A stretch of 64,000 nt of DNA from Symsagittifera roscoffensis (lineage: Eukaryota; Xenacoelomorpha; Acoela; Convolutidae), in contig NC_087065.1 of NCBI RefSeq assembly GCF_963678635.1, forward strand, positions 59,980,754 to 60,044,753, read 5' to 3'. Below the pieces are notes generated by a model. The model was not told the origin of the DNA, made no database searches, and was given only the letters and a program-made list of their open reading frames with translations. Position 1 is the stretch's first letter, and each line of letters begins with the position of its first letter. Made by a program: the position numbers and the translations under genes. This document shows, in pieces, positions 11,901 to 23,900 of this stretch.

Positions 11901-14900
11901 TATCGAATACTTTTTGTGAAAAAAATACTGAAAATCTATAAGTTTTGGACAATATCAAAGATCAGGTGTTTAAATTTGAGTCGTACGAAATTAACACGAT
12001 CGATTAGCTATAGCCTCAATTCAATTTGGAATAATTTTAGTGAGCGGGATAATTTGCAACGCATAAATTATTTGAACCGCACATAAATTTGTCTAGAGCA
12101 TGGCCAAATTGGCAATTTTCAAACTCCCAGAGCTTTACAAAAAATGATCGCAGATAAATTATCTTTTTACATTTGTTTTCAAGGAGTCGAAATCTCCAGC
12201 GGGATACAAAAAATTTTTTAATGGAAACTTTTATTTCGATCGCCGAAAAATGAATGAATAAAAAAACCACACCGATCATAAATATTCCGTTTTTGTTTTC
12301 GAATATCGAAACAACCAGTCCTGAATGTTGCGACTACTCGTTAATTGGTCTCGAACTATGAATTTTAGGCTGATAATATCATGTTTTAAGTAAAAACAGT
12401 TAAGTCGTATAAGAAGTTGACGAGACTGCTCGTATCAGGGCGAAGCCATGCATGTTCCGAGTGCCTTTTTAGGCATATGGAGCAGTGTTCGCATAAAATA
12501 AATATGGAGCAGTGTTCGCATTCTTTTGGAAGCCCTCGCCGTCAAGAATATACAGTGGCTGGTCTTTTTGATCAGTGATTCAAATAAAACAAGTCTGCTC
12601 ATATCAGGGCGAAACCCTGAATGTTCCTACTGCCTTTTAAGATCTATGGAGCAGTAGTAACCTGAAAAAAATTAAAAGTAAATAAGAACAAAAATGATTT
12701 TTTTTTAATTTGATTTTTTTTTAAATCATTCCCCCCACACGCCATATTAAGTACAACATGATAGATTTCGCTCCTAGTAACAAAACAATTACGGCGAATA
12801 AGCTTCCTTCAACCAATTTGAAAGATTTATTAGACTGATTTAATTTCTGCTTACGCGTTAACCGCGCGAAATATATCGCGCGTTAATTGTCCCGAAATGC
12901 GATCCTTAAAGCCCCATAATTTTACGAAAAATGATCACATGTAAAATATCTTTTCAAATTCAGGCTCAGGACAACAATACCTTTCGAATGATATTTAAAA
13001 AATCCGTCAAAAGTTGCTACTTAAAAAGTTGAAATTTGCATGAAGAAAAAAACCACCCCGAGCACAAATATTCCGTTACTTTCGTTACGAAAATCAGAAC
13101 AACAATTCATTTGAGACTTCCATTCATGCTACTTTTGTACAATGAGAAATTGGGTTTTGCCACTTTAATGATGCTTTGCTTTCACTTAACCAAACAGAAA
13201 TTGTGTGATACTCCCAATATAATCCCGTTGATCGAATCTTAAGTTCATCAGCGCGAATTTAGTTGTTGTTTACCTTCAAATTTGTAAATTGGATTTTGAG
13301 AGCCCTTTTTGGTGATTGATTGTGTTATTAAATTGTGGGGCCTGTTGAATTGATTTGGGATTTTAAAGGATGGGCGGTACTGTAATAAAGTAATTTTTGG
13401 CTTCAATTTTTTTTATCTTGGGTTCATATGGCTAGAAGGGTACTGTCCTGGCATCGAATCGAACACCAGTTGTCGCTTGGAGCTGTTAAAAGCTATTTCC
13501 TGATGTTCAAGATCGTGAAACTTAGGTAATTAGTTATCACCGGAAAATGTTCGTTTTAAATTAAGGTAAGCTGATTATTCAATGACGAAAAGGTGATAAT
13601 TTAAATTAAAGTTTGAGCAATGTTAACAGAAATATGATTTTGAACAAATATTACTTAATTTCATTCAATTTTTATCCGTTTTTCAGCATTCTTTGAGTGT
13701 TGGGCAGTCACCCCAGTCGCCGATGGACACGCGAGAGAGCACAGCGTCCTCGGGACGACAGAAATTGATGGGCAACCACTTGATAGTTCCCCAGTTGAGT
13801 AGTGCAGCCCAATATTCCGACTCCATTCCTGTCTCAGTGTTTGACTCTCTCAACCTGTCAAAGGGTGCTACCAGTAGGAGGGGACTGTACATGACTTTCA
13901 GAGCGAGCAACGAGCCTATGCAATCAGACACGTGAGTGTAACAGCCCGTTATCTTCTGTAACTAGCCAAAAACGAAGAAAAAAAACTGAGATAAAAAATG
14001 GGTGTCTATGCCTCGACAAAGTGTCTCAAAAAGCCGATGGTGCCAAAAAGGAGATATTTATTATAACTAATGCAACTCACAAACAATTTCAAATTGATTA
14101 TAAAAATGTTTCCGCGGTGTAAATTTTTGACTTTTCGATTAGCTGGGTTTTTATCGCTGCAGTTTATACTGAATTTTTGTAATGCTTGATTACTGAACAA
14201 ATTTATTTGACAGTTTTTTTCATCGGAACTCAGATTGCATCTCATTTATTTTGTCCACTTCAGCGCGGAGGAGTTCTCCGAGTTTGACCTTGGGCGCAAT
14301 CTTCAGGGCGGAAGTAGGGTGAAGAAATTGCTGTTTGCCTGCTACTATGCCACTATAGCACACAGTGAACTCATCTGCTACTTCATCATGGTCCTCAACC
14401 AACTCATGTCCGCATCCATCCTCGCAATGCCTCTGCCTATCATGGTGTTCCTCTGGGCCATGCTATCTGTACCCAGACCAACCAAGAGGTTCTGGGTGTC
14501 AGCTATCACTTACACAGAGGTTGGTCGACAAAACCAATTCTTGTTATTTCTACTTTTAAAGGTTTTTCATAGTTGTCTAAACAGGCTTTTGATATAAATA
14601 AGCGCTGAAAAATGATGTTTTACAATCACCAATGAGTTTTATGACCGGATGCTATTCTTGAGCTTTATTTATTCATCCACACGGCAAAAAAAATTACATG
14701 TTTTTTTACAGATAAGTATGTTGAATTTCTGATGTGCCCTTCGATAGTACGTGATTCGGTTTTTGGGGCGTTTCATTTTGCTGAGAAGCATTGCCTCACC
14801 CTGGTCCCATAATGTCAGAACATGGTGGACCTCGAACCTTCATCCTGTGGTCTTAAGGCGCTTAGAAAAAAAAAGCCAGCTGAACGCATATTACTTTGTT

Positions 14901-17900
14901 TCTTTTCAGCTGGTGGTGGTGATCAAGTACCTGTTCCAGTTCCAGTTCTACTCTTGGAATAGAGAGGAAGTGGCCCTGGCTAACCTGGAAGATCCCTTCT
15001 GGTGGCCACGCATTCTTGGCATAGAGAAGAAACACAACTACGCCCATTGTGACCTCGCCCTCCTTCTTGCACTCTTCTTCCACAGATCAATTCTCAAGGT
15101 CAAACAAGTTTGCTTTCAATCACTGAGGCACTTTCAATATGCACTTTTCACATAAATTCATTTGGTTTCAATGAGTTTGCAAGTTTTCAATAAGGTTTTA
15201 ATGATTTTGCATTCTGCAAGTAAAAAGCGTCCAGAATATTAATGCTTCATAGAACCTTACTTTATTGGTTTTACTTTTATTTCAAATTTAAAGGCGTTTT
15301 TTTAAAAAAATGTGTATTTCAAGCATAATTCAATTTATACTTCAATTTGTGAAAAAGGTATTTTGATTTGAAAATTGTCTCTAAGTTTCCATCAGTTTTT
15401 CCATTATTTTGATTTTTTCGTTTTCAGATGCACGGGCTATGGCGGGACGAGAACAGTCCTCTAAATTCCAAAACTGAAGCATCAGATCCAGCACAAAAAC
15501 CACCAGCCGTGCTTCCTTCCAAAGTATCCGGGCCAGCGGACCCGTCGCCCAGACAAAACTCTTCCATAGATGCTCGCAACTTCCCAAACCTACCCAAATT
15601 CTCGCTTGCCAATTTCCACTACGGTGGATCAGCCCAAGGCGTGAACAGGTCAACAACGGGCACTGTCTTGGGTGAACTGGCACCGGGGTCTAGTTTGATG
15701 CGGAAAAAAAGTCCACTGGACTTCAATTTGAGGCGCATCAGACAATGTGAGCTTCAACTCCAGCTTAATACTTTATATTTTTGATATTTCTCCTAACATC
15801 TGTTACATGAAAATGCCTTATGCAGGAACAAATTTTGGTTCAAATTTTCAAATTTTTTAAAACCTACACAATGAGTCGCTTCGATTTTTATAGATCGAGT
15901 TTGATTAACAATGTTTTATTCTGAAAATACCAACATTGCTTATTTAGTTTTTGGTAAGTAATAGTTGAATTTAGATTCAAGCTTTTTTCAATGTTGTTAA
16001 GAAATTAACCAGTAAAATGGCTGAATAGATGTAGTTAGTCTTGTAAAAGAAGATGGTATATAATTAAAATATGTTAACTTGGGTTGCATTAGAGAAGTGA
16101 TGATGACTGAAATGTCCAGTTTCATCAATGGCAGTAAATTGACCACGATTGGCATTTGTTAAGATGATTCTTGACATATTTCATCTTCAAGTTTTCGGAG
16201 CATGTAAATTCTCTTTTTTGCTTCGCTTATAGCCGAAAGTTCGGTAAACATAGTTCTAAATCATTTGAAGTAGTTCAGTAAGTCCTTATCACGAATATTT
16301 TTAGATAAATTAAATTAAATATTATGTTCTCTTTGATTGAATGGGCATCGCGTTTTGAGGGCATCAAATTAAATGGGTTATCAACCAAAAATAATGAAGT
16401 TAAAAAACCCCTACCTATGTTTGAAATGATACATTCGATACAATTTGGTGCAAAAAATAATAGATTAGGATTACTACGAACTGTTCAGCTCTTTAGGGGG
16501 TCCCGCTGTTGTGTCCCTACATGCTGCAGACCTACGTGAATAATTTTTTTGGTCTGAGAATTGTGTCCGTTGGTCTCAGTTATTTCATCTATTGAGTTCT
16601 TCGATTTTGATTGGTTGGTGTTTGCAGCACATTCGCAGCCGGACTCATTCCAGAGTGCGATAGACCACTCGGATGTGTCTCTGAATGGCTCCTCCTCGTT
16701 CCAAACGGGAACTTGCTTCGACCACCCCAGTCTAGACGAGCTCTCCACCCCTCCTCCCCTACCACACCCTCTATCTCTAGCTGTGCCTGTTTCAGCACAA
16801 CTCAATTCTACTACTACTACTCAACTTGCAACAGGTGTGCAATTTGGCTGCATGTCATCTCATCCTATTTATTATAACAACCAATGCCAAAAAAAAAACG
16901 TTAAGCCAAAGTATATGAAATGTAATGTCCAAAATAATCTAAAATAACTAAGTACCAGACAAATTAAGGCAAAGGTAGCTGGAAAAGATCCCCAGTCTAT
17001 TAAAAAAACATTAGTCCCCACACTTTGATTTTATTATTATGGGACGGGCTATAAAAACTGGAGTGCTATAATGGAAAGCATTGCTTCTCGTGGTAGGTCC
17101 TACAGACACTGCGGGAAGTTGCGACGTGTTCCCTGCTGCAGATGAAGATGCAGAGGAGAGGGATGAGCTGGCCAGTATTAACAATGTGGCCAAGAGTAGC
17201 AACCTCTTTCCAGTCCATGACAGACCCATAGTCCACGACAGACATTCGCGGAGAGAGAGCTCCTCCTCAAACATACGCGACGACCGACATTCCCACGGTA
17301 AGCAAATACGCATTTTCAAAAAAAGGTTCGACGTTTTCATCCGCCTATTGAAAACAATAAATTGATTTTCCTGGCTCTTCCAAATAACATTGAAGAACTA
17401 ATTTGGTGCATTTTATCCCGCAGGCCAATGCTTGATAAAGTGTCGAAAATATTTTAACCATAATATTTTATGGTCAAAAGATTTTAAGCATGAAAAGCTT
17501 TTTTTTTCAAAGCGCGCTCTTTTGCAATCTTGGCAACAAAGTCGCCTTCAGAAAAATTTTAGGATTGGTTTGCCAAAACTGTAAGTTGTAAAATAGTACA
17601 AAAGAGGGTGGTGAAAAAAGTATCGCCTCTTTCACTGCGCGATAAATCAGTACCCGGCAGGGAGATTTTTTTTGAAGGCTCCTTCTTTTAATTCAATCTA
17701 AAAACGTTTAGCTCAGCATATTTTGACACAATTAAACTTTCATTGGTGGAATTATTTATAGAAAACATGGCATTCTTCGATTGTGAGTATACCAACTTGG
17801 TGATAGGTCAGTATATCCATGTACCAGTAAATTGAAAATGGGTTCTCCTGATCACTAAACCACAAATCCGACAATCCCGTGTCAGTCATTTTGATAATTA

Positions 17901-20900
17901 CCAGGTAAACAAGAAATTTTTTTGAAAATTTCTTTAATAGATTCAAAAACTGAAACAAAAATTGAAATAATATTATAGTTATTCAAAAGATTCAAAAAAT
18001 TAACACAGGTAGCCGGTTACTGTAATACTGTGCAAGTAGCACAGAATGTTCCGATCATAGTCTTGAAAAACGCAAATTTTTTTCTTTCAAATAAAAGGAC
18101 CTGGACAAAAACTACAACTTTGGCATATTCGACAGTCATATTAACAAGTTTTCGAAGAAAAAATACTAGAAAAACGCAAAAAAAAAACAAAAAGGTTTTT
18201 TTTCTTTTGCTAAAATTTTCAAATTTTTGATTTTCATACTCTTATAGCACCCTCGTAGAGGGCGTGGTACTCCAAAAACTAATTATACTCGAGTAAAACT
18301 AAATTATACATAAATAATTTTTGGTAAACTGACTAATTTAAGCTTAAATAAGCATGCTCGCTCGCTTTATTTGCTTGAAATTAGACAAAAAATCGAAAAT
18401 TTTAAACCTGTTTTTCTCCACACTGGAAAAAGATTTTTGAATTTTTAAAATTCAATCGAATTTTGGTTGAAAGAGCTTTCTTATGAAATATCTCTCAATT
18501 CATTTCGATGATTATTTGGGGTAGCTGTTTTTGCGTGGAAAACAACAATAAATTTGAAAAACGATAACTAAAACACACTCGAATACGAAGTTCCTCCACA
18601 TTTTTCAATTGGTTATAAAAATATTGCCGTGAAAGGACTATTACAGAAATTTTTCAATAAAAATTCTGTTAATTATTTTTTTAATTTACTGGTGTGGATC
18701 CGAGGGGATTAATATGAATTTGAACACGTTTACTCTAGCCAGCAGCGTAGTGTATTGGTACCAGCCTTTTTTTCTAAACTAACTCGCAAAAAAATAATTA
18801 TCAAAAGTGGTCTTTTATTTGGTGGCAGTGCTATAATCACGATCTGTAGTATTGGAAATTTCATAGCATCTCTTCTCTGCGTTATTTTTGGCTAGTGTTT
18901 GTGATGTATTAAGCGTCCATGGCCAAGTTGTTAGTGCGTGACACTGAAAATATATAGGTTGCACTAGGTCGCAGATCGAACATAAGATCTAGCCGAATTT
19001 TTACTAACTCGAGGCTTATTTCCTTTTTTTGTTGCAATTTATAGAGCTGCCTTTTGCCGCTGTTTTCTGCTTCGTTTGTGGTTAGTGTTAGTGTTTTATT
19101 AACAATCCGTGGCTCAATAGTTAGTGCGTGGGACTCATAATTTCTAGATCGTAGATCAAATCCGAGACGTAGTAGAGTTTGTTTTAATTCAAGGCTTATT
19201 TTTACTTTTTACTGCACTTTATAGAGCTGCTTTTTGTCGTGTTTTTGCTAGTGTTTGTAGAACGAAACTTCGCCTGTGTTAAATTTACTTGAATCAATTT
19301 TACCAACAAAAATTTCAATGCACAAGAGCCAAAATTTCTGAAGAAAACGAGCAAATAATTTTGATTGGCGTGGTTATTTTTTAGACAAATAAACTAGCGA
19401 TTCATGGGAGTTTTTCGTATGATGTGAAAGTTATTGATGCGCAATAATTAAATCTATAAACAAAAACCTTTTTTTGACAATTTTCTTCTAAAGCTATGCA
19501 ATTTTTGAATTGCCACTTTGCTGAAGTTTGGACAATTAATTGCTACATGCTGATGATTGAAATACCAATAATCAGAAATTGCCGGAATTTTTTTTAAAAA
19601 AAATGCTTTTTCAAACTTCCAAGATCAAGTGTCTTTTAATTGGGAATTAGATTTTTTACCCCTAAATGAGTTTTTATTTCCTATAATCCAACTTGCATCT
19701 TTTTTGCTTTATAAATAAATTTTAACAAGTGTCATGCTCGTTTCCACTTGGCAAAGAGTAACCTAGTCTCCTGTGCACCTTTAGGTCTGGGATTTGAGTC
19801 ACGGCCGTACCTTGTTTTTTTCAGCATGTATGAAAATGAAACTTTTTAAAAATGAAAATTAAATTGTCGAATTTTTTTTGTCTGCTCAAGTTTGTGCAGC
19901 TTAGCTGCAACAGAACAGGTTTTTTCGCTGCCAGCAATTGTCATTATATTCGCTAAGGTTGTTCATTGAAGTTTCCGGGGGACTTAAACTTTTTCATAAA
20001 ATCTGATCTTCAGCTCAACTGATGTCTGCTCAGCGGTTGTCGGCTTTCTTTCCGCTTCTTAAGATTTATTCCATTGCAATTTTTTCGAAGGTTTCGCTTG
20101 GCATATTTGCATAGAATGAAGTTATCGTGTATACCAGAATTTTGGCAGACATAAGTTTTTTTGCAACATTTTTCATTTTTTTTCGAATTTTTGTGTTTGT
20201 GTTGTTTTACTGGTAATGCGAAGCTCCGCTTTGCTTCTGTGTTATACGTGAAATTTATCATTTTTTATTTTTTAAGAATTAATGTTAATGTTTTTAGTAT
20301 TTTTGAGCTAAAAGTTATCCAATAGTCGATAAATGGAATTCAAAAATTGGCAGCCGAAACGTACAGGATTATGTATAAAAAGTTTTTCTAGATCAAAATA
20401 GGACGGGAGGCAAACAGATCCGACCGCAATAAGCTTTGCGTGATAATGTTTGAAAAAAAAAGAAATTTGCAAACATGTGCGTTCAAGGGTAACAGAAGTG
20501 CATTGAAGGTAATCAACAAATATTGGTTTCTACGCGGAAGCAAAACTCATCGCTTCATACTTTTGTTCTATTTTTCGAGAGGGTAGGAGCAATCAATAAC
20601 AAAATATGGTATATCTATTTCGCTGGCTGACAAATTTTTTTTGTTTAGTTCACACAAATAGAGGCATTGCCACAAGTATGAAAAGAAAGTGGTTTTTGAT
20701 GAAAACTGAAGAACTGTTTTTGGTTTCTTGTTGTTATTTAAGTTTTTAAGCTATACTAGTTGCCTAGACAGTGTCTCGCAAGCTTAAAAAAGCGCCCTTC
20801 AAAAACTGCACAACCTTGCTGAATGGAAAGCAAACTGCGCTCTCCAATAAGGAAATTGCAAGTGTTGTAATAAAACCGTGATTGAATTCAGCCTCAAAAT

Positions 20901-23900
20901 TGGATTTTAGTTTTCAGAGTTCTCATTGGAATTGAAAAATAAGCTTTTGATTGAGGTTTCTCAGATCGAAGAAAATTATTAAAGCTTTAAGGCAATCTCT
21001 TTTTTTAACTCGAAAAATGAAAAACGTTTTCAAAAAAATTTACAATCATTCTTTTGGTTTCTTCGAGTTGATTAAGGTTTTTCCAGCTGTTTGTTGACTA
21101 TGTAATAATTTTTTTTGTGGAAAAGGTAATTCCGCACAAGTTAGTTTAATTTAAGCGAACATAAGTAAAGTTGAAGATTTAAAGTTTAAACCATTTGAAT
21201 CAATTTGTTTTGAACTGCAGTGTTTATAAGGCAAAAAAAATTGTTGGCGCCAAAAGTACAAATAAAATTCTTTAGAAAATTTGTTTCCCGCATTGGTTAT
21301 CTGATTTGATCAAGTGCTTAATTTACTTTTTACTTTGGCGACCTTGCGAGCCTTAGTATAATAAACAGTACGAACCTTTTTTTTTCTAACCTAACTCGTA
21401 ATCAAAAGCGTTCATTAGAAAATTTCACTTATTTGGTGGCATTTTTGCTATAATCAAGATCTGTAGCATTGGAAATTTTTAGCATCTGTTCTCTGCTTTA
21501 TTCGTTCCTAGTGTTTGTGATTGATTACTTGTCCGTTGCTGAGTGGTTAGTGCGTGAGACTCATATTGTCTAGGCAGGAGGTCGAACCGAGACGTAGCCG
21601 ATTTTCTACTAATAGGCTTATTTCTAATAGGTTTAGTTTTACTTTTCTTATTGCCCTTCATAGAGCAGCTTTTTATCATGTTCTTGCAGCTTTTCTTCTG
21701 TGTAACAATACTGAAACCTGAAATATTTGATATAGAATCAAAACATGGTTGATTCAATTGAGGGCAATAGTGCAAGTCATATTCTTTAAAAAATTTATTT
21801 TGGTGCATAAATAAATTTGCTTCAAGTCTTGTTAAGCTACTTAGAAATATTGTTCATGTAACCCGGTTCCAGGTGCTCAACTTGTGTTTCGACTTCGAAA
21901 ACAAAGAACATGCAGTTTTTCGACTGAAATTTTGCGGTCGAAAAGCAGATTTAAATCGAGCGCAAAGTCGTAACATAGCCGAATTTGGTCGAGAAAGCCG
22001 AGACATAGGTCGAGCACAGTCTAAGTTATGCAATTTAAGTACTTTTGTATGGGCCAGAGGCAAATTTTTGGGAACTCACTTCTTGTAGATATAGATAGTT
22101 AATGGCACTACGCTTCTAAACAAGTGTCAATATACGCTTTGTCGTAAGACAATTTGTGGATATCTTCATTTATCCCCCCTTTTGCAAAGGGGGGAGCCAA
22201 GTATTCGTTACTAGGTACAAAATTCACATATGCTAAACCATTGAATTATTTTTACAAGGTGGAATTTATCGTTACTAGGTACCATAGAGGAGAAATAGTG
22301 AAAGAGATCCCATTTTGTCTATGTATACCAATTGCAATAAGTTGATTTATTTAACGTTTTTCATTTGTATATGTTCCATATGGGGTATCTGGCGACTCCC
22401 GCGAATCTACTAATGCTTTTTAGTGGGACCAACAATTATTTAGATTTATTTCATTATCTTCAGTTGGAAGTTATCTCTGTCGTTTTCATGCTAGATAAGT
22501 AATTAAATTCGCAAACTCAAAGTGAATTATATCTATTTATATTAAGCTCCTGAGCATTCACTCTCGGCTTCCGAAGCTAGAGCGAGCAGCAGTCGTGACC
22601 AATCACCGCCACTTCCGGAAACGTCCATCAACGAAAGCGACAGATTGCGTAACAATGATGTAACCAACCCGCGTATGTACTGTATAGTGGGTGAAAATGA
22701 GTTCTTCAGCGACGCTGACTCAGATGTCAATCTGAAGGAGCCTGGAATGGACATCACTCCCCCCGGGGAATTGAGGGCACCGAAAAGGAGGAAAATCAGT
22801 ATCGTCAGAAACAGAATTGACAATATGGGGTATGGTTCTTACCGTCTAATTAGACGTGACCTACTAAATGTCGTGGCATTAATATATGCATTTAGTTCTA
22901 TTTTTGTTCAGAAAAGGGGAATAAAAATGGCCACAAGGAAAAGAAAAAAATTAACGAGTTATATTAGATCTTTATGGGCTCTAATTGTCCTCTATCGAAT
23001 TTGATCAACCTAATTTGATCTTTGTAGATTTAACGGTCAATTTTTTACCACTAAAATTAATTTAAAAGGTTTATTCCGCTTTCATGCATGCATCAAAGTG
23101 TTTCTACAATCAATGTTGTATCAAGTTTAATAGTATTTTTTTCCCATGATTAGAGAAAATTAAATTTTTAGAGCATGGCACTAAGCATTTTTCAAATAGT
23201 CCACTGCTGTTTTTGGAAAAAAGTATACAAAAAGTAGTTTTCTTGATCACTTCTTGACAAAAAGTACCCATTGAGTTAGAAGATCTGCTTTATGTGTTGT
23301 TTTTGCTATTTCACTAGAATCCAACGTAAACTTGAGGCCACTCGACGGAGGTGAGTAGGTAGCTCCTAGAATAGATCATAGAAATCACGGATCAAGTTAA
23401 CCCAATGCCCCTCTCCCCTCCCCCAAATAACTGAATGGCTTTAGGCGATTCTGATTGACATGAAAATTGACCCAGAGATTAGTAGTTAGACTAATCAATA
23501 CCACCCCTCCCCCTGTTTTCAGTGCATTTAAGTAGGAAAAGGGGGAGGTGTTCGCTTGATCTGAACTCACAACGACTTGCAGCTTCACTTGGCTGTTTGC
23601 TCACCTGGTTTGTTCAAAAGAATGCTTACAATAATTTTCATCATACGTTTATTATAACCGTATTTAGCTGTTTGAATGTAAGGAATTCTCAAAGCCAGTT
23701 TCTCACGAGGAGTTTATTACAGAAACTTACAGATAGTTGATTTGTTCCCCTTACCATGGCCATGATAGTATCTGAGGACGAGCTATCACTCTAGCTTCAG
23801 GTCCACCATAAACAAAGTCATTAGCACCATGACGTCACGTGAAAAAAAAACTGGACGCAAAAAGACGCGGAACTAATCTCCAGTAATCGCGGAAGTAATC

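Larger units (their letters stand above)
5169..13204 (+). repeat. Unit 2 of the 8,036-bp tandem duplication (complete)
   Basis: The end is fixed by loss of identity with unit 1 after 5168/13204. The start is inferred from the 8,036-bp period. It holds eight PIEZO exons (5801-5954, 6293-6483, 6823-6947, 7615-7699, 7922-8080, 8289-8555, 8917-9000, 9849-10015) and their introns. The order 8037-13204 then 13687 onward is the one that yields an intact PIEZO frame into the rest of the gene. Confidence 0.8.
10016..13686 (+). other. PIEZO intron (3.7 kb)
   Basis: Positions 10016-13204 are the unit 2 copy of 1980-5168, with an H1 element (10257-10775), the 348-bp direct repeats (about 11345-12050) and an H2 element (12589-13106). 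After 13204 the sequence is unique intron, with nothing recognised before the acceptor at 13685-13686. Confidence 0.7.
13932..17096 (+). other. Short PIEZO introns
   Basis: The introns 13932-14263, 14520-14909, 15099-15427, 15747-16627 and 16835-17096 are A+T-rich. I see nothing in them besides splice signals. Confidence 0.5.
17298..22546 (+). other. PIEZO intron (5.2 kb), repeat-rich
   Basis: It contains a fragment of the CAGGGGCGGATC family (about 17500-17690), an H1 element (18005-18617), three SINE-like copies (18745, 19060, 21345), a possible tRNA-like relic (19742-19815) and a hairpin at 22174-22194. From 19816 to 21344 and from 21701 to 22170 no gene or repeat family was recognised. 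Confidence 0.6.

Noticed and set aside
22547-22554. Alternative acceptor CTGAG at 22553-22554 for PIEZO exon 15
   Set aside because: It would be phase 0 where the preceding exon needs a phase 1 partner. The ATATTAAG acceptor at 22545-22546 fits.
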